In this document: positions 23,872 through 31,997 of the stretch, piece after piece | Layout: the number at the start of each line of letters is the position of its first letter | Numbering within the stretch: the first letter of the stretch is position 1 | Source of the DNA: Kitasatospora sp. NBC_00374 | GTDB taxonomy: Bacteria > Actinomycetota > Actinomycetes > Streptomycetales > Streptomycetaceae | Direction: 5' to 3' | DNA length: 64,000 bases | NCBI RefSeq assembly: GCF_041434935.1 | Contig: NZ_CP107964.1 | Span: 2,170,001 to 2,234,000, forward strand | Translations under genes and position numbers: made by a program | Notes under the pieces: generated by a model | Seen by the model: only the letters and a program-made list of their open reading frames with translations | What the model was told of the DNA's origin: nothing | The model's database searches: none

Positions 23872-24075
23872 ATGCCGTACGTGAATGTCCGGATCACCCG
23901 CGAGGGCGCCACGCCCGCGCAGCAGGCCGCGATCATCAAGGGGGTGACCGATCTGCTGGTGGAGGTACTCGACAAGGACCGGGCCACCACCTTCGTGGTC
24001 ATCGACGAGGTCGAGCCCGTGAACTGGGGAGTGGGCGGGCTGCCGGTGCCGGAGTACCGTAACCGGCCCCGCTGA
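23872..24075 (+). CDS. 4-oxalocrotonate tautomerase family protein
   Basis: 67 residues, the standard length. After Met removal the catalytic Pro1 is exposed (MPYVNVRITREG). The family core QQAAIIKGVTDLLVEVL and the FVVIDEVEPVNWGVGG end are present. GAGGAGGA precedes the ATG. Such small hexameric enzymes ketonise dienols in aromatic and other degradation routes. Second gene of the SDR operon. Confidence 0.92.
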   Translation: MPYVNVRITREGATPAQQAAIIKGVTDLLVEVLDKDRATTFVVIDEVEPVNWGVGGLPVPEYRNRPR

Positions 24076-24338
24076 CCCGGCTCACCGGGTGCGCCGGCGG
24101 GCCGAGGCGGACGGCGGAGCACCGCGCGCTCCCGCCCGGCCCGTCCGCCCCGCTCCCCCGCCCTCACGCCCGCTCGGCGTGTTCCGGTGTCCGCGCGCCG
24201 CACGCTCCCGGCCGCACGCCGGGCGTGCGGCCGCCGGGGCTGGTCCACCTGAGTGGTCGGCGGTGCACCGGCGTGTGACACGGCGTCCGGTGGTGAGAAA
24301 CCCGGGGAGTGACCGACCGTACCCCGGAAGGACCGCCC

Positions 24339-24530
24339 ATGATCGTCTCGATCTCCGCCGTCGTTTTCTTCGGTGTCCTGCTCGTCTTCCTGCTCCGCGC
24401 CCGCCGGTCCACCGTGTCCACCGCCCTGATCGCCACGGTCTTCGGCTTCCTGCTCGCCTCCTCCGGCGTCGCCCCGGCCGTCGACAGCATGCTGCGCAGC
24501 GTCGCGCAGGCCGCGCACACGCTCAGGTGA
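24339..24530 (+). CDS. small two-helix membrane protein
   Basis: 63 residues from ATG 24339 with GGAAGGA upstream. Two hydrophobic helices, SISAVVFFGVLLVFLLRARR and TALIATVFGFLLASSGVAPAV, are joined by a short positive loop. It resembles the tiny hydrophobic proteins found in plasmid-transfer (Spd-like) clusters of streptomycetes, but there is no tra or int gene here. Its last 8 bp overlap the 3' end of the convergent gene. Confidence 0.65.
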   Translation: MIVSISAVVFFGVLLVFLLRARRSTVSTALIATVFGFLLASSGVAPAVDSMLRSVAQAAHTLR

Positions 24531-24864
24531 CCTCGGCCCGCCCCGGCAGTTGCCAGCCGGGCAGGTCGAGGGCTCGCAGGGTGAAGCCGCCGCCCTTGAC
24601 CAGCGGCTGCCAGCCCTCGCCGAGGGCCTGTTCGACGACCGCCCTGATCTCCCGCGGGGTCGGGTACGAGCTGTCGACGAACCAGCCCCCGGAGCTTCCG
24701 GACGGCCCGGACACCAGCGTGACGGCCAGCAGGCTGCCCTGCTTGCCGCCGCCCCGGATCCGCAGGTACACACAGCGCCGTACGTACGGGGTGCCCTCGT
24801 AGCCGATCCGCCCCGTCCACCGGAACTCGTGTCCGTCGAACCGCAGTCGTCGAAGTCTGCGCAC
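24523..24864 (-). CDS. hypothetical protein (113 residues)
   Basis: Starts at GTG 24864 behind GGGGG. Sequence features: RRLRFDGHEFRWTGRIGYEG at the N-terminus, a beta-rich middle (RRCVYLRIRGGGKQGSLLAV), then PTPREIRAVVEQALGEGWQP, a helix followed by a short C-terminal strand. Basic N-terminus, no signal, no membrane helix. I do not recognise the family. It stands alone and converges on the small membrane protein gene. Confidence 0.65.
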   Translation of the reverse strand: MRRLRRLRFDGHEFRWTGRIGYEGTPYVRRCVYLRIRGGGKQGSLLAVTLVSGPSGSSGGWFVDSSYPTPREIRAVVEQALGEGWQPLVKGGGFTLRALDLPGWQLPGRAEVT

Positions 24865-24935
24865 CGTACCCCCGTCGATCAGGGCGGGGCCGCTCGGCCC
24901 TACCGGGCGAAACGATACGCCGCCCGGCGGACGCG

Positions 24936-24969
24936 GACGGGCCCGGCGGCCGGAGCCGCCGGGCCCGTC
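24936..24969 (-). terminator. strong hairpin after the serine protease gene
   Basis: A perfect 15-bp stem, GACGGGCCCGGCGGC against GCCGCCGGGCCCGTC, with a 4-nt loop lies 12 bp beyond the protease stop codon. Confidence 0.85.
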
Positions 24970-24981
24970 ACGGACGTGGGG

Positions 24982-26535
24982 TCAGTTGCTGGTGTTGATC
25001 GCGGTGTCGTCGATCACGAAGCTCGTCTGCAGCGAGGAGTCCTCGACGCCGTTGAACTTCACGGTCACCGACTGGCCCGCGTAGGAGGACAGGTCGACCG
25101 TCTTCTGGACGTACCCGGTGGCCTTGTTGAGGTTCGAGTACGAGGCGACCGTGGTGCCGTTGACCGTGACGGTCAGCTTGTCGTACGCGGTGGAGGTGGT
25201 GGTCTCCGCCGTGTCGACGTGCAGCCAGTAGCCGAGGGTGGCCTTGCAGCCCGCCGGGATGGTCACCGTCTGCGCGGCGGAGTCCGTGTGGGCGGAGCCG
25301 TAGCCGTTCAGCCAGGCCTTCCAGGAGCCGGTGTGCGAGGCCTGCGAGGCGCTGTTGTCGACCACGCCGCTGCTGGTGGTCCACGGCGCGGCGGTGCCGG
25401 TCTCGAAGCCCGCGTTGCCGAGCAGCTGCGCCGGGGTGCAGGTGCCGCCGGTGGTGTTGACCGTCCAGGTGAAGCTGGTGGTGCCGGTCTTGTTGGCGGT
25501 GTCCTTGGCGGTGACCGTCACGTTGGAGGTGCCCGCGGTGGTCACGGTGCCGGTGATCTTGCCGGTGGAGGCGTTGATCGACAGGCCGGCCGGCAGGCCG
25601 GTGGCCGTGTAGGTCAGCGCGCCGGTGCCGCCGGAGGCCGAGATCTGCAGGTTCACCGTGCCGTTGAGGGCGGTGGTCTGGTTGCCCGGGTTGGCCACGG
25701 TGACGGTGGTGCTGCCGGCCGGCTTGGTCAGGAGGCAGCCGCTGACGCTGAGGTCGATGGCGCGGCCGGCCCCGAGGCAGGTGGTGAACCAGTAGGTCTC
25801 CTCACCGTAGCTCTGACCCTTGGTCACCGTGGTGGTGCCGTCGGCCGCCACCTCGCACGGGTTGTTGAGCGTGCACATCTCGCCGTCGTCGTTACCGGTG
25901 TTGTTGATACCGACGATCTTCTTGCTGGTGGCGTCCACGATCGGCGAGCCGGAGGTGCCGTGGGTGGTGTTGCAGCCCGCGCTGTAGCGGATCGAGTCGC
26001 GCCAGGTCCACTGGTCCTCGCGCAGGGTGTCGACGAACCCGTTGACGGAGCAGTTCCACACCTGCTTCCAGTACGACGAGGGTATGAACATCGAGGACCC
26101 GTTGACCGGGTGCGTGTCACTGATCGTCAGCGCCGTGGCGCCGAACTTGGTGGTGACGGACGCGAAGGTGTCGGTCAGCTGGTAGAGCGCGACGTCGGTG
26201 CCCGTCATGGTCGCGTAGAGCACCTTGTCGGCCTGGACGGTGCCCAGCGAGGTGCCGGAGCCGTTGAGCAGGGTGCCGCTGCGGCTGGCGCTGACGTTCT
26301 GGATCACCTGCCCCGCGGTCGGCATGCTCGGCAGGCAGTGCCCGTTGGTGAGCATCATGGCCCGGTCGGTGTCGACCGAGGAGGGGTAACGCACGAGCGA
26401 CGCCGAACAGTTGCTCAACGCGATGGTCGACGTCAGATCGCCGGCCTGGACGGCGTGCGCCGCGGTGGCCGTGGGGATCAGCGTGCCCGCGACGACCGCG
26501 GCCGCGCCGAGCCCGGCGGCAAGTCCCTTGAACAT
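24982..26535 (-). CDS. secreted trypsin-like serine protease with Ig-like and C-terminal binding domain
   Basis: 517 residues from ATG 26535 with AAGGAG five bases upstream. Signal peptide LAAGLGAAAVVAGTLIPTAT cleaved near AHA-VQA. The trypsin-fold triad is visible: His in MLTNGHCLPS, Asp in GTDVALYQL, Ser in HGTSGSPIVD. Next is a putative Ig (He_PIG) domain (ALNGTVNLQISASGGTGALT, GLPAGLSINASTGKITGTV), then a C-terminal beta-sandwich (LLGNAGFETGTAAPWTTSSG, AYDKLTVTVNGT, FVIDDTAI) of the kind found on secreted streptomycete proteases and glycosidases. Extracellular. A strong terminator follows. Confidence 0.9.
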   Translation of the reverse strand: MFKGLAAGLGAAAVVAGTLIPTATAAHAVQAGDLTSTIALSNCSASLVRYPSSVDTDRAMMLTNGHCLPSMPTAGQVIQNVSASRSGTLLNGSGTSLGTVQADKVLYATMTGTDVALYQLTDTFASVTTKFGATALTISDTHPVNGSSMFIPSSYWKQVWNCSVNGFVDTLREDQWTWRDSIRYSAGCNTTHGTSGSPIVDATSKKIVGINNTGNDDGEMCTLNNPCEVAADGTTTVTKGQSYGEETYWFTTCLGAGRAIDLSVSGCLLTKPAGSTTVTVANPGNQTTALNGTVNLQISASGGTGALTYTATGLPAGLSINASTGKITGTVTTAGTSNVTVTAKDTANKTGTTSFTWTVNTTGGTCTPAQLLGNAGFETGTAAPWTTSSGVVDNSASQASHTGSWKAWLNGYGSAHTDSAAQTVTIPAGCKATLGYWLHVDTAETTTSTAYDKLTVTVNGTTVASYSNLNKATGYVQKTVDLSSYAGQSVTVKFNGVEDSSLQTSFVIDDTAINTSN

Positions 26536-26909
26536 GGGTCTCCTTGTGGGGGATCGCCGGGCGCACGACCGGTTGCGAACGCCAGGCCGCACGAAAATGC
26601 CATGGCCACTTCAACGCGGTCAACTGTTCGGACAGAATTGCCGGTTGGGGCCGGGCCCCGCCGGAAGGCCGGCCCGGCCCCCGCGGGAGGGTCAGCCGGT
26701 GCGCAGCGCCTTGATCACGGCGTCCCCGGTGGCCACGTCGGCGGGCGGCGGCGCCTGGATGTCGACGGCGACGCCGAGCCTGTTGTACAGGCCTCCACGC
26801 TCTTGACCGGCTCGCCTCGTCGCCGGTGGCGGCCCGGCCGGCGACGGCGCGGTGACCGTCGTGACCGTACCGAGGCACGGCTGAGCGCCGGCAGGCACCG
26901 GACGGTCCG
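26536..26909. other. 374-bp gap between protease and dnaE2
   Basis: Right side holds the decayed minus-strand coding remnant at 26692-26870; left side (26536-26690) should hold the promoter of the protease and includes AT-richer GAACAGTTGACC-type sequence on the minus strand near 26615-26640. No intact gene. Confidence 0.4.
26692..26870 (-). pseudogene. decayed 3' end of an unidentified gene
   Basis: On the minus strand one frame gives PVKSVEA and, two bases out of phase, another gives YNRLGVAVDIQAPPPADVAT followed by GDAVIKALRTG and a TGA at 26692. Read with a two-base correction near 26788 this is a continuous, streptomycete-like coding sequence. I cannot name the family; there is no usable start codon. 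It lies downstream of dnaE2 in the same direction. Confidence 0.35.
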
Positions 26910-29900
26910 TCAGACCCCGATCCGCAGCGGGACCAGGCGGGTGGCGACCAGGTTGGTGGCGCCGTGGTCGCGTTCGACCTGGCCGTGCACCAGCAGGCCG
27001 GCCCGGTCGAGGGCGGTACGGCGCTGCGACTCCCAGACCGGGCGGCTGCAGATCACGTTGATCAGGCCGGTCTCGTCCTCCAGGCTGAGGAAGAGCACCC
27101 CGCCCGCCGTCGGCGGCCGCTGGCGGTGGGTCACCAGACCGCCGACCATCACCTGGGTGTGCGGCGGGGTGGCGTGCAGTTCGGCGGCGGTGAGCGCGCC
27201 CGCCCGGCGCAGGACGTCGCGCAGGTGCTGCATCGGGTGGCTGGTCGCGGAGGAGCCGGTGGCCCACAGGTCGGCGATGGTCTCCTCGACCGGGCTCATC
27301 CGGGGCAGCGGGGGCGCGGTGGTGCCCGGGGTCGTACCGGGGATGGTGTCCGGGCCCGTGGTGGCGTACACGCCGGCCATCCACAGCGCCTGGCGCCGGC
27401 TCAGGCCGAAGCAGCCGAAGGCCCCGGCGGTGGCCAGCGCCTCCAGCAGCGGCGCGGGCAGCGCGCTGCGGCGGGCGAAGTCCTCCAGGTCCGCGTACGG
27501 CTGCCCGGCGGCGACCGCCTCGGCCTGCGGCAGGCCGAGCCCCCGGACGGTGGCCAGGCCCAGCCGGATGGCCGGCTGCGGCTTGCCCGCGGTGAGCGGC
27601 GGCGGGGCCGACGGCTCCGGCTCGGGCTCCAGCGTCGGCCCGGCGGCGCTGGCGTTGGCGTCGACCCCGCGCACCCGCACCCCGTGCCGGCGGACGTCGG
27701 CGATCAGGCTGAGCGGGGAGTAGAAGCCCATCGGCTGGTTGGCCAGCAGGGCACAGGTGAAGGCCGCCGGGTAGTGGTACTTGAGCCAGGCGCTGATGTA
27801 CACCAGGTAGGCGAAGCTGATCGCGTGGCTCTCCGGGAAGCCGTAGTTGGAGAAGGCCTCGATCTTGGTGTAGACGTCCTCGGCGACCTCCGCCGGGATG
27901 CCGCGCTCCGCCATCCCCTCCAGCAGCCGGGTGCGCAGCTCGGCGACCCGCTGGTGGGAGCGCTTGGCACCCATCGCCTGGCGCAGCCGGTCGGCCTCGG
28001 CGGGGCTGAATCCGGCGCAGTCGATGGCGAGTTGCATCATCTGCTCCTGGAACAGCGGCACCCCGAGGGTCTTGCCGAGGGACTTCTCCATCAGCGGGTG
28101 CGGGCAGTCGGGGGCCTCGACCCCGTCCCGGCGGCGCAGGTAGGGGTGGACCGAGCCGCCCTGGATCGGGCCGGGGCGGATCAGGGCGACCTCCACCACC
28201 AGGTCGTAGAACCTCCGCGGCCGCAGCCGGGGCAGGGTGGCCATCTGGGCCCGGGACTCGACCTGGAAGAGGCCGACGGTGTCGGCGCGGCAGAGCATCT
28301 CGTAGACCTGCGGGTCGTCGTCGGGGATGCCGGCCAGGTCGTACCGGTCGCCGTGGTGTTCGGCGATCAGGTCGCAGGCGTCGTGCAGGGCGGAGAGCAT
28401 GCCGAGGCCGAGCAGGTCGATCTTGACCAGTCCGGCGCCGGCGGTGGACTCCTTGTCCCACTGGAGGACGGAGCGGCCGGGCATCCGGGCCCACTCGACC
28501 GGGCAGACCTCGCCGATCGGGTCCCGGGTGAGCACCATCCCGCCGGAGTGGATGCCCAGGTGCCTGGGCAGGCCGTGCAGTTGGAGTCCCAGGTCGAGGA
28601 CGTCGGCGGGGATGACGGCGTCCGGCCCGGGGGTGGAGTGGAAGTCGACCTGCCGGGTGAAGGCCTCGACCTGGCCCATCGGGTAGCCGAGCACCCGGGC
28701 GGCGTCGCGCAGGGCCAGCCGGGGCCGGTAGGTGATCACATTGGCGACCTGGGCGGCGTGTTCGCGCCCGTAGCGGCGGTAGACGTACTGGATGACCTCC
28801 TCGCGGCGGCGGTTCTCGATGTCCAGGTCGATGTCGGGCGGCCCGTCGCGCTCCATGCTGAGGAAGCGCTCGAACAGCAGACCGTAGTGGACCGGGTCGA
28901 CCGAGGTGATCCCGAGGGCGTAGCAGACTGCGGAGTTGGCGGCCGAGCCGCGGCCCTGGCACCAGATGTCCTGCTCCCGGCAGAACTCGACGATGTCGTG
29001 GACGATGAGGAAGTACCCGGCCAGGTCGAGCTGTTCGATGACGTCGAGTTCGCGGGCGAGCTGGTCGAGGGCGGGCCGGTTGTCGGCGCCGAAGCGGGCG
29101 GGGCCGGTCTCGACCACCAGGGCGCGCAGGTGGCCGGCCTCGGTACGTCCGTCGGGGACGGGGAAGCCGGGGAGTTCGGGGGCGAGGCCGCCGAAGTCGA
29201 AAGCGCAGGCCCGGCCGAGCTCGACGGTGGCCTCCCGGACGCCCGGGAAGCGGGCCAGCCGGGCCGCCATCTCGCGGCCGGAGCGCAGGTGGGCGGTGCC
29301 GGCGGCGAAGGTCCAGCCGGCCGCGTCCTGCAGGGTGCGGCGGTCGTGCAGGGCGGCCAGGCTCTGGGCGAGCCGGGCCTGGGCGGGGCCGGCGTGGTGG
29401 ACGTTGTTGGAGGCGACCAGCGGCAGTCCGGTCCGGGCGGCGAGGGCGGCGAGGCGGTCGTTGCGGGGGTCGTCGCCGGGCAGCCGCTGGTCGGTCAGTT
29501 CGACGAAGACGTTGCCCCGGCCGAACGCCTCCCGCAGCTTGTGGAGTTCGGCCGCCGCGGCCTCGTCCCCGCGTTCGGCCAGGGCGGTCCTGACCCGCCC
29601 TTTGCGGCAGCCGGTGAGGACGGCCCAGTGGCCGTCGTGGGCCGCGGCGAGTTCGGCGAACTCGTACACCGGGTGGTTCTTGGCGCCGCCCCTGAGCTGG
29701 GCGGTGCTGATCGCGGCGGACAGCCTGCGGTAGCCGGCCGGGTCGCGGGCGAGCACCAGCAGGTGTTCGTCGGGGCCGAGCGTGAGCTCCGCGCCGAAGA
29801 CGGTGGCGAGGCCGGTCTCCTTGGCGGCGGCGGCCAGCCGGACCACCCCGTAGAGGCCGTCGTGGTCGGTCAGGCCGAGGGTCTCGATGCCGAGCCGGGC

Positions 29901-30131
29901 GGCCTCCTCGGCCAGCGTCTCCGGGTCGCTGGCGCCGTCCAGGAAGCTGAAGGCGGAGTGGGTGTGCAGCTCGGCCCACGGGACGGCGCCGTGGGGCGGC
30001 TCCGGGAGGCGGGGCTCCGGGTGGCTCGGCGGGCCGGGTCTGCGCAGGGGCAGCACCTTGCCGCCTGCCGGGCCGGTCATCCGGCGCTGCAGTTCGCTCC
30101 AGGGGAGCGAGGGGTGGCTGGTGAAGCCCAT
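26910..30131 (-). CDS. dnaE2: error-prone DNA polymerase III alpha subunit (DnaE2 / ImuC)
   Basis: 1073 residues from ATG 30131. PHP domain: AELHTHSAFSFLDGASDPE. Polymerase core motifs: QGRGSAANSAVCYALGIT, the catalytic acidic pair in PPDIDLDIE, and GIHSGGMVLT. C-terminal OB fold and no beta-binding replicase tail, matching DnaE2 rather than DnaE1. It performs translesion synthesis after DNA damage with ImuA' and ImuB, encoded directly upstream in the same direction. A 22-bp perfect palindrome separates it from imuB. Confidence 0.95.
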   Translation of the reverse strand: MGFTSHPSLPWSELQRRMTGPAGGKVLPLRRPGPPSHPEPRLPEPPHGAVPWAELHTHSAFSFLDGASDPETLAEEAARLGIETLGLTDHDGLYGVVRLAAAAKETGLATVFGAELTLGPDEHLLVLARDPAGYRRLSAAISTAQLRGGAKNHPVYEFAELAAAHDGHWAVLTGCRKGRVRTALAERGDEAAAAELHKLREAFGRGNVFVELTDQRLPGDDPRNDRLAALAARTGLPLVASNNVHHAGPAQARLAQSLAALHDRRTLQDAAGWTFAAGTAHLRSGREMAARLARFPGVREATVELGRACAFDFGGLAPELPGFPVPDGRTEAGHLRALVVETGPARFGADNRPALDQLARELDVIEQLDLAGYFLIVHDIVEFCREQDIWCQGRGSAANSAVCYALGITSVDPVHYGLLFERFLSMERDGPPDIDLDIENRRREEVIQYVYRRYGREHAAQVANVITYRPRLALRDAARVLGYPMGQVEAFTRQVDFHSTPGPDAVIPADVLDLGLQLHGLPRHLGIHSGGMVLTRDPIGEVCPVEWARMPGRSVLQWDKESTAGAGLVKIDLLGLGMLSALHDACDLIAEHHGDRYDLAGIPDDDPQVYEMLCRADTVGLFQVESRAQMATLPRLRPRRFYDLVVEVALIRPGPIQGGSVHPYLRRRDGVEAPDCPHPLMEKSLGKTLGVPLFQEQMMQLAIDCAGFSPAEADRLRQAMGAKRSHQRVAELRTRLLEGMAERGIPAEVAEDVYTKIEAFSNYGFPESHAISFAYLVYISAWLKYHYPAAFTCALLANQPMGFYSPLSLIADVRRHGVRVRGVDANASAAGPTLEPEPEPSAPPPLTAGKPQPAIRLGLATVRGLGLPQAEAVAAGQPYADLEDFARRSALPAPLLEALATAGAFGCFGLSRRQALWMAGVYATTGPDTIPGTTPGTTAPPLPRMSPVEETIADLWATGSSATSHPMQHLRDVLRRAGALTAAELHATPPHTQVMVGGLVTHRQRPPTAGGVLFLSLEDETGLINVICSRPVWESQRRTALDRAGLLVHGQVERDHGATNLVATRLVPLRIGV

Positions 30132-30173
30132 GGCGGGTGGTGCTCCGTCGTCTCGGGGTGGTTCGGTTCCGCT

Positions 30174-30195
30174 CGGGCCCGTCCGGACGGGCCCG
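30174..30195. other. 22-bp perfect palindrome between imuB and dnaE2
   Basis: CGGGCCCGTCC followed directly by its reverse complement. It lies in the 86-bp gap after the imuB stop and could form a cruciform or attenuating hairpin, which would lower dnaE2 expression relative to imuA'B. Confidence 0.75.
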
Positions 30196-30217
30196 CCCCC
30201 CGGCAGCCGTTCAGGTG

Positions 30218-31996
30218 TCAGTCGTAGGCGCCCTCCACGTACCAGTGGCCGTCCTCGACGGTGAGCAGCAGGGCCCGGCCGTCCGCGACCGCGACCTGGA
30301 AGCGGGCCCGGCGGCGGGCCCTGGCCTGGTCCCACCAGTACTCGACGGCCGGCCAGGGGCCGGTCCAGGCGGTGACCGGGAGCGGGCGGCCCGCCAGGTC
30401 GAGCCGGGCGGGCGGGGCGGAGACCTCGGCCCGGCCGCTGACCGTGACGGGGGCCCCGGCCTCGTCCAGGACCCCGATCGGGACGGGGGCCCGCGGCACC
30501 ACGGTCGGCGAGGGATCCGTGAGCCGGCCGGGCCAGGGGGCGGGGCTCCGGGCGGGCGGTGCTTCGCCCCAGGGGGTCCTGGCGACCTGTTCGGCCGGCC
30601 CGCGGCCGCCCGCCGGGTCGACCCGGCGCAGCCCCGCGTACCCGAGCAGCGACTGCACCCGGGCGACGGCCCGCTCGACCCGGTCCTCGGCGACGGCCCG
30701 GCCCCACAGGGCCAGCTGCCGGCCGCGGTCGGGCACCAGTTCGTCGGGGACCAGCCGCAGCGCGGTGAAGCCGGCCGTCGGGGTGCCGTCGTCCCCGAAG
30801 GTCCCTGCGGACTGCCAGGCCTGCAGCTGCCAGCGGACCCGCTCGGCGAGGGCGGCGGCGGACAGCCTGCCCTCGTGCCGCCAGAGCCGGGCCGCCGTAC
30901 CGCCGTCGGCGCAGGTCACCTCGACCGAGACCCGCCGACAGGCGAGGCCGGCCGCGCCGAGCCGGGTGTGCAGCTGCTCGGCGAGGGTGCGGGCGACGAA
31001 GACCAGCGGCTCGGCCAGCCGCTCCGGCGGGTCGAACAGCTGCTCGGCGGTGAGGTCCAGGCCCTCGGGCCGGGACGCCACCGGGCGGGCCTCCAGGCCC
31101 CTGGCCAGCCGGTGGGCGGCCGTTCCGGTCGGGCCGAAGCGGTCGGCCACGGCGGCGCCGGCCAGCGCGGCGAAGGCGCCGACGGTCTCGATCCCGAGCC
31201 GGGTGAGCAGCTCGGCCAGCACCGCGTCGCCGAGCGCCGCCACCGGGTAGGGGGCCAGGAACTCCGCCGTACGGCCGTCCGGGACGAGCACCCCGACCCG
31301 GGCGGCGAGCACGGCGGCGAACAGGCCGTCGGCCACCCCGACGTGGCTGCGTGGCGGGTCGTGGGGCGGCTCGGCGTGGAGCGGCTCGGCGTGGAGCGGC
31401 TCGGCGTGGAGCGGCTCGGCGTGGAGCGGCTCGGCGTGGAGCGGCTCGGCGTGGAGCGGCTCGGCGTGGAGCGGCTCGGCGTGGAGCGGCTCGGCGTGGA
31501 GCGGCCGGTCCTCGGGTGTTCCGGCGGCGGGCGGTGGTTCCGGTCCGCGGGCGGGCTCCTCCCAGCCGCGGGCGAGGGTGGCGGCCACCGCCGCGTGCAC
31601 CTGGGCGGCCAGTGACTCCTCGCCGCCGAAGTAGCGGCTCGGGCCCTTCACCGGGATCGCGCACATGCCGGGGCGCAGCACCTCCACCCGGGGCGTGAAG
31701 GCCGCCACGGCGGCGATCACCGGTTCGAAGCGACGGGCCTCGGCCTGCGCGTCGCGGTCCCGCAACCGCAGCTGCGGGCAGAGCCGCTGGGCGAGCTTGA
31801 GCCGCTGGCCACGCCGCACGCCGGCGGCACGGGCCGCGTCGGAGCAGGCCAGCACCCGGCCGGTCTCGACGACCGCCACCGGGTCGGCCGGGGTGTCGCC
31901 GGGTCCGGGGGTCGCCGGGTGGGTGGCGACCACCGGCCAGTCCGGGCACCACACCACCAGCACCCGCGGTGCTCCGGGCCGCTGCGCTGCGGTCAT
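30218..31996 (-). CDS. imuB: Y-family polymerase-like mutasome protein ImuB
   Basis: 592 residues from ATG 31996, one base after the imuA' stop. N-terminal RVLVVWCPDWPVVA and PVAVVETGRVLACSDAARAA are the Y-family palm region without a full acidic triad, typical of ImuB. The IPVKGPSRYFGGEESL segment and the helix-hairpin-helix region (LLTRLGIETVGAFAAL) follow. ImuB bridges DnaE2, the beta clamp and ImuA'. Unusual: nine copies of LHAEP in a row at about residues 165-210, encoded by a 15-bp tandem repeat. Confidence 0.92.
   Translation of the reverse strand: MTAAQRPGAPRVLVVWCPDWPVVATHPATPGPGDTPADPVAVVETGRVLACSDAARAAGVRRGQRLKLAQRLCPQLRLRDRDAQAEARRFEPVIAAVAAFTPRVEVLRPGMCAIPVKGPSRYFGGEESLAAQVHAAVAATLARGWEEPARGPEPPPAAGTPEDRPLHAEPLHAEPLHAEPLHAEPLHAEPLHAEPLHAEPLHAEPLHAEPPHDPPRSHVGVADGLFAAVLAARVGVLVPDGRTAEFLAPYPVAALGDAVLAELLTRLGIETVGAFAALAGAAVADRFGPTGTAAHRLARGLEARPVASRPEGLDLTAEQLFDPPERLAEPLVFVARTLAEQLHTRLGAAGLACRRVSVEVTCADGGTAARLWRHEGRLSAAALAERVRWQLQAWQSAGTFGDDGTPTAGFTALRLVPDELVPDRGRQLALWGRAVAEDRVERAVARVQSLLGYAGLRRVDPAGGRGPAEQVARTPWGEAPPARSPAPWPGRLTDPSPTVVPRAPVPIGVLDEAGAPVTVSGRAEVSAPPARLDLAGRPLPVTAWTGPWPAVEYWWDQARARRRARFQVAVADGRALLLTVEDGHWYVEGAYD
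31370..31506 (-). repeat. 15-bp minisatellite inside imuB (nine LHAEP units)
   Basis: Nine identical copies of the 15-bp unit GGCTCGGCGTGGAGC (plus strand) in register. They encode LHAEP nine times and then LHAEPPHDPP. Identity between copies at DNA level indicates recent expansion; the ends are given to within one or two bases. Confidence 0.93.
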
Positions 31997-31997
31997 G

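Noticed and set aside
24339..24530. Spd-like protein as evidence of an integrated conjugative element
   Set aside because: No integrase, tra, rep or att repeats within the window; the resemblance is limited to size and two helices.
26964..30227. A 1087-codon plus-strand frame opposite dnaE2
   Set aside because: It mirrors dnaE2 codon structure and shows no family motif.
31370..31506. Tandem repeat considered as a CRISPR array
   Set aside because: The units are contiguous with no spacers and encode LHAEP inside imuB.
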